Source of the DNA: Erythrobasidium yunnanense
Lineage: Eukaryota > Basidiomycota > Cystobasidiomycetes > Erythrobasidiales > Erythrobasidiaceae
Direction of reading: 5' to 3'
Length of the DNA stretch: 64,000 nucleotides
NCBI GenBank assembly: GCA_001600175.1
Contig: BCJC01000002.1
Span: forward strand, 2,267,111-2,331,110
Positions 43,841-56,682 of this stretch are shown in pieces. Each line of letters opens with the position of its first letter. Within the stretch, counting starts at the first letter, position 1. The notes beneath the pieces are model-generated. The model had not been told where the DNA came from and did no database searches. It was given only the letters and a program-made list of their open reading frames with translations. The position numbers and the translations under genes were made by a program.

Positions 43841-46064
43841 GTGGGCCTAAAACACATCTGGCGCTATCTTCGCTCGGCGCCGTTTGTAGCGAACGCTTAC
43901 CACGACAGCGAAATCAGCGAAGGCCGCCTACGTAGGAAAAACCGACGAGTCGGCTTTCTAGAAGTATTTCCCGATCTCTGCGGCGCTTTCCATCTTCACA
44001 AGCGAGACGGACTTCGCCTCAGCAGAGAAATGGGGATCCTACTGCGCCTTCTTTATAGGCCTATGGTCGATCTGGAATGCTCAAGTCATGTTCGCTTTGG
44101 AAGTAACAAGACCAATGGCATCACTATCGTCTGAACGTTACTGCAATTAATGGTGTACGGAATGCTTGCAGCTGTGGCTGGAAGCTTTCATATAGGATAC
44201 GGCCTACCTGAATATCTCAATCCCGTTCCAGACCATGAGATACCGCCATGGGTAGAACCGCCAAGCCAGCTCGTCGACCGCCCAAGCATAGTACGGCGAT
44301 CGCTCAAAGTGATTTTCGGCGTGTATGCCACTAGCCGTCTCCTGCTCTTTATACAGTACGGTATCGTCATGGCACAAGCACGACGACACGATGCGAGTCG
44401 TAGAGCAGCCTTCTTCGCCATGTGCGGTCTGCTTGCGAGCGGAGCTTCATTTTTCGCAGGCATGGCGGTAGACTGGGATGAGCTCGGTGATCCAAGAGCC
44501 GTAGCATTCACAAGAATCCTCATCCTAAGCTTCGGCAGGCTCATCGAATATGCCGCCACGGCCGCCTCTGTCCTCAGCTCCTCCTCTATCCTGATCGAAC
44601 TTGAATACTGGACCGAACGCTTTGCATCGCTCAGCTTGGTTATATTTGGAGAAGGCGTCTTCGGCCTCTTCGAGAGCTATCGAAGCACATTCATCGGACC
44701 TACTGGCGGCTTCAATCCCGTTCTTATCGGCATCCTAATATGTGCAATTGGACTTTACAGGGTTCTATATTGTGAGTCCCCCTCGAATTCTGGTACAGTA
44801 ACAGATTCTAACGCTGAGCCAAGACCTGTATTTCTCTACCTTTACTCGACACTTAACGAGCGATACTACAAGTGCTCATCTTGTTTGGGGGCTTTTGCAT
44901 CTGCCAACACATTTGTCTCTTCTTCTATTGACGCAAGGTTCGTTGAATTCCGCTGGCAAGGGGGCATGCACTGGCATCTCTCCGCAGCCACAGTCCGGGC
45001 AGTCCGGATTATCTCAGTCTTCTTTAGTGCAGAACCATGGATAACTTGTCAACTGCATCTGGATTCGCACCTAGAAAGCCTCACCGACCAGGAGGGTGCT
45101 AAGCTTACGGTCTCCCGATACCACGAGCTTCTCCTCAACTCCGAAAGCGGGAAATGTCTCAATCATTGGTCGAGCTATATGGGCGTCAATCGCATCTCTC
45201 AAATCAATCTTTATGCCTCTATCGCTTCACACGACCTTATCCTTTTTGGCAAGCTTTGTCAAGCAGAATCGTACTCATTGCTTTTGAGGCTCCTCTCCAG
45301 CTTTCGCTTTGATGCTGAGGTTAGCCATCCATTTCACGTAACGAGTAGTCCTGACCGGTATACACAGGCCGAAGTATACAACAAAATCAACCACTATATC
45401 GATGGTCCGCATCGTGAAGCCGCGCTTCTCAATGAAGCACTCGACGAAGTCTATGCAGCACTCTACACGTCAGCGAAGCCTGCAATCACATGTCTAGTGA
45501 GACGTCCGCAACGCCAAGACGGTCGATCCTGCTGACGTGACTTGTCCAGGGTGCTTTCTACTTCTGCTAGCCATCTTGGGCTACTTCCAGCCAGTATACA
45601 AAGGTGTGCTTATCCATCGCCGAGCGTATGTCCAGTACTAACTGCCAGCCTGCAGAGCGTTTCGGCAAAGTCAAGCTTGGTTTCCGGGCTTCCATGGGAA
45701 CCGTTCTGCTTCTGTTGATGATTTTGAAGTGAGTGGGTGCTGTGAGACTGACCGCGATGTGTAGGCTTACAATGCAGCAGCTTGGGCACTACATCTTTCA
45801 CCCAGCAAACACCGCTAGACAATCTCCTTCGTAGCGATTGGCTGGTGCCGCTTCTCTTCTTTGCTGCCTTCGGCGTGGCTGTCGCAGATGGGGTAAGTAG
45901 ACAGGTTCAGGCTGCTCAACGTCGTGCTGACCGTGCTGATTGGACCGCAGGTGCTGCACGTCTATCGAGTTACGAAAGATACCAAAGATGCCGACGCCTT
46001 GGCATCTCCGAGTACATATGTTGACAACGGTACTAGCACAATGTCGTCTAAGCAGTCGCTATGA
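43841..46064 (+). pseudogene. LtrA-family membrane protein, copy A (5' part damaged)
   Basis: Homologue of low temperature requirement A proteins (PF06772 type), multi-span membrane proteins of unknown transport or signalling role. Compared with copy B at 46595, the expected start codon is GTG (43841), an 8-base and a 7-base loss in the second span region shift the frame out and back (about 43980-44095), and a conserved Trp codon is TGA (44132-44134). From 44150 the frame is long and well kept: GMLAAVAGSFHIGYGLP, RSLKVIFGVYATSRLLLFIQYGIVMAQ, ILIELEYWTERFASLSLVIFGEGVFGLFESYRSTF, then exons shared with copy B up to DNLLRSDWLVPLLFF and a stop at 46062-46064. It is probably a recent pseudogene, or expresses a shortened protein from 44150. 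Confidence 0.7.
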
Positions 46065-46594
46065 GCCGATGCACTAAAATCGTACCTTCTGCTGGCCGCT
46101 CATAATTGCATATTCGCAGTTGTCGTGCACTCCAAGTAGTCTTCGGAGGTGTGGATTCCGGTTTGTGATGCTGCGGCTCAACACTTGAGCGGTTTGAGTC
46201 TGGATGCAAACGTTACGAATGCGTTGAGTGGCAGCGCTGGGCTCGCTTGACACTTTGCAGGTGGGTTGCCTCCATCGCACACAAGATCTTATGCTTCGGA
46301 CACAGAAACTTGACTGATCTTGACAAGTCCTGTCATGGGTCATCAGCGCGGGCACGTGCCAACTCCGCTTGCGGGCAGTAGTGTACAGTTTAGAAGCAGA
46401 ACATTCCCGAGAACATTCTTCTTTTGGTCACAACTGTCACATTCACCTGGTGGGTGCTTTTGCTGTAGATACACTCTAGACAGCGCACCAGCCAGCGCTT
46501 GCCAGCTAGCGCTCGCCGGCCAGAAGAAGACAGCCCGAAGTCCGAAGCCAGCTTGAAGAGCAAGCCAGAAGAGCATACTTCGAGCATAATAGCA
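46065..46594. other. Intergenic between LtrA copies
   Basis: 530 bases. Just upstream of copy B lies a small imperfect repeat of GCCAGCGCT-like units (about 46490-46520). No gene supported. Confidence 0.4.
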
Positions 46595-48854
46595 ATGCCC
46601 TTCAAGCTCTTCTGGCGGCATGTCCGCACCTACTTCAAGAACGAGGCCGCTGCACCCTTCGTCACGAATGCTTACAAGGATGTCGCCATCAGAGAAGGTC
46701 GACTAGCGCGAAAGCATCGAAGGGTCGGCTTCGCAGAACTGTTTTTGGATCTATTCGTGGTCGCCGCTCTGTCTCTGTTCACGAGCGAAACAGATTTCGG
46801 GGAAGGCGAGAAATGGGCATCGTACTGCGTCTTCTTCGTCGGACTATGGTCGATATGGAACGCTCAAGTGATTTTTGACGTGAGATTCGGTGGGGAGAAG
46901 ACGGATGGTCTCGCGATCCTCTGGACCTTTCTCCATCTATGCATAAACGGAATGCTAGCAGCCGTGGCTGGAAGCTTTCGTATCGGCTATGGTCTTCCCG
47001 CCTACTCTGATCCGATACCAAACCCAAATATAATATACCACCCTGGGTCGCTCCCTCGACCCAGATCATCGACCGTCCAGCCCTAGTCAAGCGCTCTCTG
47101 AAAGTTACCTTTGGGGTCCTCGCGATCAGCCGCTTCCTCCTCTTCATTCAATACGGCATCGTTATGATCCAAGCACACCGTGCTCGCAAAAGCTACCGTC
47201 CAGCTTTCTTTGCCATGTGTGGCCTTTTTGCAAGCGGGGCACTATTCGCCGGTGCTATGGGTGCTTCTTGGGGCACTTTCGGCGACTCTCGTAAAGGAGC
47301 CGTTACACGGATCATTCTCTTTGCTCTTGGCTGGCTGCTGGAGTACGGTGCCACCATCGCATCTGTACTCTCCTCGTCTTCGATCCTCATCGAACTTGAA
47401 TACTGGACGGAGCGTTTCGCTGCTTTGACCCTGGTTATACTGGGTGAGGGCGTCTTTGGGTTATTCGAAAGCTATAGGAGCACTTTTTTGGGTCCAACCG
47501 GTGGATACAAGCCTACTTTAGTAGCTATAGTGATAGCTGCAGTCGGCCTCTACAGGATTCTATACCGTAAGACCGGCCAACCTTCCGGCTGCTCTCTGGT
47601 CTGCTGATGACCTTCGCCTATAGACTTGTACTTCTCCACCTTCTCCCGTGAACTAAGGCGGGACACTGCAGGCACTTATCTAATTTGGGGCTTTCTCCAT
47701 CTGCCAACCCATCTCTCCCTTCTACTTTTGATGCAATGTACGTACAGCAGGCAAAGGAGGCCTTAGCTGACTGTTTAACGCAGCTGCCGTACGTAACATT
47801 CGGACAATCAGCATCTTTTACGGTGCAGATCCCTGGATCAAATGCCAGCTCCTCCTAGACAACCGGGCCAACGCTATCAACGATAGGGACACTGCCGTCA
47901 CAATCGCGGATTATCAGGGACTTCTACTCAATACCGATGCTGGTTTGTGTCTTGATCGATGGTCTACCTACATGGGCGCGAATCGACCTGCTCAGATCAA
48001 TCTATACGCTACCATCTCTGGCAATAACGTCACCACTTTCGGCAATCTGTGCCAAGCACAGTCCTATTCTCTGCTCCTCCGCCTCTGGACTACATTCAGA
48101 TTTGATGTTGATGTAGGAGTGACAGCTTTTATAGATGGACCATTAATCTGAACATCGAACAGGCCCATGTGTATGATGGCATCAATAGCTACATCAACGC
48201 CCGGGAAAACGACGATGCAGTGATCGAGGATGCACTGAACAGGCTTTATAACGTACTCTACACGTCATCAAAGCCTGCCGTAACATGCATGGTAAGTAAA
48301 CCCCACCTACTGCTTGTCAACCACTCCCTGACCAGGACGTATTCACATAAAAAGGGAGCTTTTCTCGTTTTTTTGGCTTGCTTAGGCTCCTTCCAGCCAG
48401 TGTACAAAGGCAAGTTTTCAGAGGCGGACCAATCTGCTCGCTAGCTGATGCCTGGGCCTCGTAGAACCTCTTGGAAAAGCCAAGTTGTGTTGTCGTGCTT
48501 TACTTGGCGTGGCTTTGCTGTTTTTGACATTACTCAAGTAAGTCGACGTGCCACCCAGTCACACGACAAGGCATTTATCCGTCTGCTAGTGTCGGCATAA
48601 CTTCCTACACGCAGCAAACGGCCATGGACAATCTCCTTGACAGTAGCTGGCTGGTGCCCTTCATGTTCTTCGTTGGATTGGCTGTGGTTGTCCTTGACGG
48701 GGTAGGCCAAACCATGTTCGGTGAGATACCACAGCGACTGAGACAAATCCGCCAGATGGTCTATATGAACAGGACCGGCTCCCAGGACATCCGCTCAAGC
48801 AACTCGTCTACATCGTCACCAACACACGAGACTAAAGGCCTGGCCAAGCATTGA
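46595..48854 (+). CDS. LtrA-family membrane protein, copy B (one frame break)
   Basis: Tandem duplicate of the gene at 43841 and the better-preserved copy. It starts MPFKLFWRHVRTYFKNE, then the family motif HRRVGFAELFLDLFVVAALSLF, KWASYCVFFVGLWSIWNAQVIFDV and INGMLAAVAGSFRIGYGLP. At about 47024-47034, in an AATATAATATA stretch, the frame shifts relative to copy A (5 more bases than copy A). Past it the protein continues in the other frame with RSLKVTFGVLAISRFLLFIQYG, LIELEYWTERFAALTLVILGEGVFGLFESY, then several short exons (WGFLHLPTHLSLLLL, IFYGADPWIKCQLLL, LGSFQPVYK, DNLLDSSWLVPFMFFVGLAVVVLDG) and a Ser-rich tail. No splice pair removes the break. Either this copy too is decaying or the base count in the AT stretch is wrong. 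Confidence 0.68.
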
Positions 48855-48933
48855 CAGCCTCCTGAAATCCTATCGTATCGAGTTTCGTTCACACATAAAT
48901 CTCCCTAAAAATGGCCTTCCTGCCCGGTCCACC

Positions 48934-51087
48934 CTAGTCCTTCCGCCGGTCGGGTGTAGGCACTAGAGCCCACAAGATGGCCATTGCAGCCAGAAGCGAT
49001 ATGATCATTGGTTGGAGGACCCAGGTCCCATACTTTGAGGCCAAAGCACCTGTCACGAATGGGAAGACGGCGCTGCGTCACAAACGTCAGCGACACAAGG
49101 CGAGTCCGTGGCTAGATTTCCGAGTTACTCACGCGCCTGCAGAGCCTACGCTTGCCACAAGTCCGACTGCGCGTATAGAGCCATGCGGTTAGGCAAAGCT
49201 ACCGAAGGAAATGGGTGTACTTATCTGCGTGAAGACTGAAATACGCATAGTCAGTTCTAATCACCTAACGGCAATGTAGCATACTCACTGTTTGGGCATT
49301 AATTTCGTAAGAATGCTAATGGCACCTGCTCGAAATCAGTCAGTATTTTGATGATAGAGTGTTTTTAAGAGTAGCCGTACATGGGAACAAAGGTCCTAGC
49401 AGAAACCCGACGAGCGAGAAGGCCACGGCTGAGGACAAATCGATTTCAGAACGATCTTGCGTTTTATAGGAGAACCTACCATTCCCGATAATGCTGCGCC
49501 AGAGCCAGATAGATATCTCGAGTAATATGGCCAGCGCGATATAGAGGTAGATTACCCTCTTCTCGCCTACCCACAGGTTGAAGCGAGGAAGGATGATTCG
49601 CGAAACAGCGATACCTGCCCGGAATCTTTCAACCGCAAGGTATAAGCGAGGAAGTTCGCATGCTCACCTGCCCAGAAACCACTCGCTACGAAGCCGACAG
49701 AAACGCCGCCATGCCTCGTATCTATCAGAAACGCAACAGCCCATCCTCCCTATCGATGCGGCACACGTCAGCGCCAAAACAGAGACGAGTAGATTTGGAG
49801 CTCTCACGATTGAGACCTCTGCTCCAACGTAGAGCAGAAGGAAGCCCGCTATAAGCCAATTTGTCTTGCTAGTCAGGATCAGCCGATCCTTAGCCCCTGA
49901 CGAAAGTACTGGATCCGCCGCTGCGCTTTCTATGCGGCCCGATGACGACGTCCCAGGTATTGCAGTGTCATATGCTCCCTGATGAAGCGAAGGAGACGTT
50001 TCTCTTTCGCTAGCCTTAATTGGCTCCATCGATTCTAGCTGCAAGTCAGCAGTAGCGGAGGTTACCTCATGTCGCTGAGCAGATCGATGGCAGAAGGTGA
50101 GGTATAGGATGATGAAGTTAGAAAGCGCAAAACCCAGGGAGACAGCAAAGAATCTGCTCCATAAGATTCCTTGTCGCACGAAAGCGGTTGCGACTAGCGG
50201 TGAGCAGAGTGCACCTATGCCGTAGCTGAAATAGACGTGTGAGTTGTACGAATCAAACAGCGGAGCCTTCGTACTACTCACGCGCCATGTAGATAGCCGA
50301 GCTTTTGAGATGCGTTTGACAGGCCCGCGACGAACGCATTGGCACCTGCATCTATTCTCCAATTGGTATGTCTCAGACCACGCCAACAGCGATATGAGCG
50401 CTCTCACCCTGCCATGCTACGCCTGCTCCGCTGATCAGCACAAGTCGGACAAATTTGATATCAAGTAATCGTACCTAGCCCAACAAAGCTGAACGTAATG
50501 GGGAACAGAACGAAGGGTGGAGGGGCAATGACAACGCCATAGCCAAGCAGCTGAAACGCTGCTCCGATTGTCAAGCAGCGACCCATGCCAAAGCGATCTG
50601 TCATTCGCCCGTTCGCAAGCCCTGCGACGAGGTAACCGACTGTGAGAGTAATGGCCTTTAGTATCCTCAAAGCGACGATGTACGTAGAGCGCTCACCGCA
50701 TTGCGAGATGAAGCTTTCAAGCACGCTCAGCTTCTCTATTGGACCATATTGATTTCTCGCTTACATAGTCGCTACAACTGTGTAGCTCAGCTTGAAATAG
50801 CTTTCGATATAAGGAATCAAAGGCCCAGTGCTGGCATCATTCCAGCCAGCTGCCGCGAGAGCCCAGTAGCATGCAAAAAGTTGGACATTCTCGCGGTGAC
50901 TGAAGAAAGTCTGGACTTTCTGGATTGGACCAGGCTTCTTCGTGACAGTCGCACTCGCTATGGTTGGAGTATGAGGGCTGTCGCGCTCGCTGTCAAGCGA
51001 TCCAGCATGGACAGGCGACTTGGACGGCTCTGCGAGAACTTCGTGAGGTAGCGCAACTCGAGGCAAGATGTCCATCGATATCGACAT
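48934..51087 (-). CDS. MFS transporter
   Basis: Major facilitator with about 12 spans in eight or more exons. The long cytosolic N-terminus (SISMDILPRVALPHEVLAEP, Ser/Asp-rich) precedes QLFACYWALAAAGWNDASTGPLIPYIESYFKLSYTVVAT, the usual first span and loop of a fungal MFS group. Next is the motif A region AGLANGRMTDRFGMGRCLTIGAAF, then LLGYGVVIAPPPFVLFPITFSFVGLG. The C-terminal exon SAVFPFVTGALASKYGTWVLQPMIISLLAAMAILWALVP is the last span pair, ending PDRRKD. The substrate is unknown. It is divergent from the CocE/S15 hydrolase gene with 480 bases between starts. Confidence 0.82.
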
Positions 51088-51567
51088 ATCTGGAGTACTG
51101 AGTATGGCCAATCGAAGCAAAGGAGCAGGCTACAGCATCGACACAAGATTTGACATCTCGCTAGGCTTCGAAGCGATAGCCGGCCGCGTGGCAAGAACGC
51201 GCGAGAGGTACGAAAGGCCTCAACATCTTGAAGCATCCAAGGACGGCTCTCTGTTTCTGCTGTACGAGCTCATGCCCCCTAAGTTTGAACATCTCCAACG
51301 CAGACCTGGGAAGCGGCTGCGAGGCTTAACAAGAAGCCTTGTGGGACTGCCGCACATCACCCGTCCGTCTTGTCGGAGAAAGAGGGCGGACGTAAAGGCT
51401 GCAACGAGGGCGGGCTGCCTGGGGCAAGGTCGAGACGCAGGAGGAAGCGCATGACCCACTTGCCCCGGGAAGCCGAGAGGCCTGTCTTCAAAGCAGGGAC
51501 ACACTGTTGGGAAGCTGCTTCTCTACCCATTCACCTCACCTCAAGCAGCAATTGATCATTGAGAAAC
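51088..51567. promoter_or_regulatory. Shared upstream region of the MFS and hydrolase genes
   Basis: 480 bases between divergent start codons. Open frames inside are short and look like shadows. No element identified. Confidence 0.35.
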
Positions 51568-53755
51568 ATGCCAGTTCCAGTTCAGCTTGCCGTCCGCCTA
51601 CTCGATAAACCTGTCGTTGGACACAATGGCTACCAAGCTTTCAACCCACGCTCTGAAGTTCTGCCAAAAGGCTGGCAGCGAGAAGGACAGAAGCCATTAT
51701 CTTGCGACATAAGGGTTGATACGGACGTATGCTTCACGGTCCGCGATGGATGTCGATTGTACGCCGATATATACAGACCGAATACGGATAAGAAAGTTCC
51801 AGCTATCATATCATGGTCACCATATGGTTAGCTTCTCAGTGGCAGAAGACTGGAGTCGTCCGGCAGCTGATATCTGGCTTCCTCAGGCAAGAAGTACGAT
51901 GGATGGAGTATGGTCAAGAATATCCCATGTGAGCTTTCTGATTGACTTTGTCGGTCACCGCTCATCTGACGCTGCATAAACCAGGGCAAATCGGCGTAAA
52001 ACCATCGGATCTCAGCGGTCTCGAGAAGTTCGAGGGCGTGGATCCAGCTCTTTGGGTACCAAATGACTACGCTATCGTCAATATTGACTGCAGAGGAGCA
52101 GGTGAGCCGAGCTGAGTTGAGTTGAGAATGAGCTGCTGTAGATAGGCTGACAAATGTACTGAAAAGGTCACTCGGATGGTATTGCCGTATTGATGGGCGA
52201 TCAGGAAGGCGAAGATGGCTACGATGTCATTGAAGCACTGGCGAAACTGCCATGGTGTAATGGCAACGTAGGTATGGCTGGCAATAGTCATCTGGCCATT
52301 ATTCAATGGTTCATTGCTGCAAAGTAAGCGAGGCTTCTCCATAAGAGCAACACCCTTCAGCACTTCCTGACGTGCTCCTGCTTTTTTGTCTTTTCCTCTA
52401 GACGCCCACCTTCTTTGAAGGCCATCGCGCCTTGGGAAGGCTGCTCCGACCTCTACCGTGAGCAATTCGCTCGGGGAGGAACGTTTAACCTCAATAACTT
52501 TGTATGTGACCTCGACTTGTAGCGAAGAGGGAACGCTTCCTGAGCACTTTGACTTTCAGGGCTGGATCATCAAGAATATCTATCGTGGTACTTTCGTATG
52601 TTTTGTATGTCGTTGACATGGCTATCCCACTGAATGAGCCGATTGACAGGGTATTGAGGACTATATCGAGATGTATCGCCGTACCCCACTTTGCTCGGCA
52701 TTCTGGGCCGATAAAAGAGTCGACATGACAAAGATCAATATTCCTGCATATATCACTGGCTCCGATATCGGCTCAATCCACACTATGGGTTCAATCCGAG
52801 GCTTTATGCAGCTAGACACGCCTCACAAGTGGATAAGATGGGCTGCCTGGCAGGAATGGCACGATCTATGGTCAGTGCCCGAGACAAGTAGGTGTACTGT
52901 ATTACGGCAGCATACAAGAAGATACTAAAGGTGCTCATAGATGTCGAGCTTATGAAGTTCTTCGACAAATTCTTGAAGGGAATCGACAACGACTGGGAGA
53001 AGACGCCTCGAGTGCGCTGGACTACACTTCAATTCGGAGACGACGAGCCGATACAGAACATTGAGCTCGAAGACTTCCCACCTCCTCAGACTGACTATCG
53101 CGCTTTCTACTTGACCTCCCAAGGCGGATTGACGACGGAAAAGTCCAATGAATCGGCAAAGATGTCTTACGATTCCAACAAGGCAAACGATAGCGTAGCC
53201 TTCACCTATACTTTCCAAGAAGATACCCGTCTACTAGGTCTTCCAAAAGCTCACCTGTTCATGTCCTGTCCCGACAATGGAGACTGGTCTATCTGTATAG
53301 AACTGCAGAAGCTGGACAGCGACGGCAAGCAGCTCCGCAACTGCAACGTGCCCTTCTCTAGAATCCCCATCAAGTCCATGAAGGACGTGCCAGACTCGTT
53401 CAAGAATGGCCTGTTGATTTTTGATGGCTCGACTGGCTTACTCAGAGCTTCCAGACGGCACATAGATCACTCGAAGAGCATGCATCCAAACTATCCCTTC
53501 CATCCGCATGACCGGACGGAGCTAGTCCCGAAGGGCGAAATCGTCGAGCTGGAGGTTGGAATCTGGGCGATGGGAGTCGACTACAAGAAAGGAGAGAGCA
53601 TCCGCGTAATGATCAACGCTTCAAATCCAACCTGGCCAGAGCTGGAACAGGAGGGTCTCGTTACGAGTGAAACTGGCATCAACGTGGGAAAGCATATTGT
53701 GCACATCGGTCTAGAGCACCCTAGTCGCATTATACTGCCTGTCCTCCCTCAATAG
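51568..53755 (+). CDS. CocE/NonD-family (peptidase S15-like) alpha/beta hydrolase
   Basis: Serine hydrolase of the S15/CocE superfamily: esterases or acyl/peptide hydrolases. About nine exons. CDIRVDTDVCFTVRDGCRLYADIYRP is the usual N-terminal strand block, then PAIISWSPYGK, NDYAIVNIDCRGAG, GQIGV and HSDGIAVLMGDQEGEDGYDVIEALA. The nucleophile elbow is GMAGNSHLAI (Ser between Asn and His; most relatives have Trp or Tyr after the Ser). APWEGCSDLYREQFARGG is typical of the family. A C-terminal jelly-roll domain runs from DYRAFYLTSQGGL to HIVHIGLEHPSRIILPVLP. There is no signal peptide, so it is probably cytosolic. It sits among transporters and a monooxygenase; substrate unknown. Confidence 0.87.
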
Positions 53756-54318
53756 ATGCTATACATCCGGAGGAGAAAAGACCCTTGTCCTGCTTATATC
53801 AGTCTTTTGTTACTGCGCGAAACAGCGGAATCCAATGCTAGCGCGCTTCCAAACTTGCTGTTTGCTCAATACGTTGCGTATGGCATTCCGAATCTCTGTC
53901 CTTGGCGCTTTTGAAAATGAGGCAGCTAACAATTCACGCTTGCTACATCAGTATCGCTTAGTACCCGCTACCACGTAGCTACTACCAGAACGAGGTCAGA
54001 GAAGCGCATAGGAGATCGAACAGTGTCTGGTATACAGGTCTTGGCTGTGTAGGCTGATGAACTCTCGGTGGCCTTCATGCACCTCTACCGTACTGGGTAT
54101 GTTGTCGCCTTTCGAACGGTCGATGGGAGATATCGTCGGCTTTCGCACATAGGCGGATGTTATACTGAAGTGTACCAAAGCCTCGGGCCAAGTGGGTCAG
54201 GCTGACTGCCAGGTCTTCAGTGCCACGGCAGCCGCGGCAGGTATGCCTTTCCAATACTTGATCTCCCACCTCGAAGTCGAGGATACATCCAAGCAGGCGC
54301 GAAACGATACTGCTCATC
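53756..54318. other. Intergenic, no gene seen
   Basis: 563 bases between the hydrolase and the monocarboxylate-type transporter on the same strand. No coding or RNA signal seen. Confidence 0.45.
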
Positions 54319-55974
54319 ATGGATGACGAGAAATCGAGTGCTCTGTTTCCGCCACCTTCTTCCGAGCTCGTCCAAGAGCCGCTACCAGCGAACTTTCCAG
54401 ATGGAGGCCGACAAGCTTGGCTGACGGTCTTTGGCTGCTGGCTGGTACTGTTCTGCGGATTCGGTAACATGCTTCCATTATCTTAATTACCTGCCCTGAC
54501 TTGGTTCCTTTTGATCGTACGCGGCAGGCCTCGCGAACGCTTTCGGGTGAGAAGATTGGCCGCTTTATACGTTCACTCCTGACATATGAATGCGTCAGCG
54601 TGTATCAGGACTTTTATGAGCGAGAATACCTTATGCACCATACTCCCTCTCAGATCTCGTGAGTTGCGAATCTGGCAAGAACAGTTGCGAACTAAGTTCA
54701 TTATTGTTAACAGGTGGATCGGAGGTTGTCAGACGTTCCTTATGTTCTCGCTAAGTCTCGTAACCGGGAATCTCTTCGACAGAGGTTACTATCGCTGGCT
54801 TCTTGGAGGCGGGACCACCCTTTTTCTCCTTGGAATCATGATGCTCTCACTCGCGACGCAGTACTACAGTATCTTCCTATGCCAAGGCGTATGCTTAGGC
54901 TTGGGCGTCGGTTGTATGTTTGCAACAGCCTTGTCGGTGCCAACGCATCATTTTTCGAAAAGACGGGCATTGGCGGTTGGCATTGTGTCGACCGGATCGT
55001 CCTGTGGTGGTGTGGTGTTTCGTAAGTTTGCCCTCCGGACACTTCCGTCGGCTCAAGCTGAACGCCAATGTCAGCCATTGCACTGAATTATATGCTTTCA
55101 AGCAAATCACTAGGTTTCGGCTGGTCTTGTCGGATCATCGGCTTTTTTAGCCTAGTTTGCCTGGTGCTCGCCAATCTTCTGATCAAGACTCGTCTGCCTC
55201 CCAAAGCGACTTTAGAAGACACCGAATCGAAAGACCCATTCGGGAGACGCCTAGCCGTGTTGTTGAAGGATAAAGCCTACATGTGTGCAATCTTGGGGGT
55301 CTTCTTGATGGTCTTGGGGATCCTCTTTCCAGTTTTCTTTATTCAGACGGTGAGAGCATAAACTGTCAGATTTCAATAGCACTGACAATTGGAGATCTCT
55401 GAAGTTCGCGTTGGACCACGGAGTCGACAAGACCACAGCTTTTTACTTGATCGCCGTGCTCAATGGGTTCGGCGGCATAGCTAGGCTAGTCGCAAACTGG
55501 CTCGCTGACATATATGGTCCAATGAATATGATTGTGAGTCTTGTGCAGTCAGCAAGCGAGCGCCCGGAAAATGCCGAGCACACATTGTGGCAGATTCCTT
55601 TTCTGGCAGTGTCGACGGCGATGCTCTTTGCGTACGCTGCCTGTACCACCACGGCGACGCTCATCGTCTTCTGCATTCTCTTTGGCTTCTTCAGCGGTGC
55701 ATACGTGTCGCTTCTCCCATCTATGCAAGCAGGTTTTGCGCAAGGTCTTCACGAAGTAGGCTTAAGAATCGGTTTCACATTTTCGATCGTAGGCATCGGA
55801 GCCTTGGTAGGATCCCCTATTGCTGGAGCTCTACTAGGAGACCCATCATCTCAAGGCGGATACCATTGGTGGAAAGCAACCCTGTTTTGTGGCAGCATGG
55901 GTACCACCGCAACAGCAGCAATTACAGCTGCACGTATCATGCAGGCAAAGCGCAAGGGCAGACACATCGTTTGA
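54319..55974 (+). CDS. MFS monocarboxylate transporter-like protein
   Basis: MFS protein of the monocarboxylate porter group. The start is [16 protein letters not shown], then the hallmark [70 protein letters not shown], and [42 protein letters not shown] (spans 4-5 with the family's FxKRRALAxGI). After several introns come [32 protein letters not shown] and the last spans to the cytosolic end AKRKGRHIV. It probably moves an organic acid. Neighbouring monooxygenase and hydrolases suggest uptake or export for a degradation pathway. Confidence 0.87.
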
Positions 55975-56682
55975 AATGTGTCCGGGACGGCCAGAGGTTT
56001 CTGCTTTCGGTTTCGTGTTCCAAGCTGTCGTGTCGTATTGTAGCTCTCGGGCATCTTGTACTGCTCCAGTCTATATGCTCTGTCCATCAAGAGCGAATTA
56101 TGTGGTTTGGAACAGCCATTCGTTTTGCTCAGCAGACCACGACTTGCTTCTCCTTCGTGACGGGTCGGTCCACACGGGCTTGCTTCCCTCCAGCGGCCAT
56201 GTTTCGCTTTAACGCAGATGACAGCGCAGCTAGCTGCCGGAGCGCCCTCAACCTGGGCACCAAGAGATGACATTCATCCGTACCCCAGCTTGTCGACGGG
56301 TCGACCAAGCGTTGCATCTGAGATATCTGGACTTCGAACACAGAAGGCTCTTCGTAAAGGCATTTCAAAGATGCGCGAGATGCAGAACATCCAGGTCTTG
56401 ATGCAACCAAGCAGAGGTCCGGCTGGCCATGGATCAGCGCGAGAGCTGAAGACCTGCGCTGGCTCGGCAGAAGTCTTCAGATTGGAGCGTCGCATCAAGG
56501 CTACTATGTCCTCTCTTCAGTAGAGCGAGGTCGGCTTCGACAGATATCTAAGAGAGCAAGATCGGTCTACGACTTGCGTACGATGAATTCTAGAAATACA
56601 AAAGTCAAACGGCTACAGTACAAGCTTATGCAGCATGAGTAATGCTCAATCATCAAGGCTCTCTTGCACTAAAACTCAAAAC
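55975..56682. other. Convergent intergenic region with one weak open frame
   Basis: About 700 bases. The plus-strand frame 56218-56523 (101 codons, Arg/Gln-rich, SKMREMQNIQVLMQ) has no recognisable domain; I treat it as doubtful. Otherwise probably 3' untranslated sequence of both flanking genes. Confidence 0.4.

Noticed and set aside
46074-46355. Minus-strand open frame between the LtrA copies
   Set aside because: No motif; low-complexity, Arg/Gln-rich translation typical of a shadow frame.
56218-56523. 101-codon open frame after the monocarboxylate-type transporter
   Set aside because: Short, no domain, and it lies in a convergent 3' region; no supporting signal.
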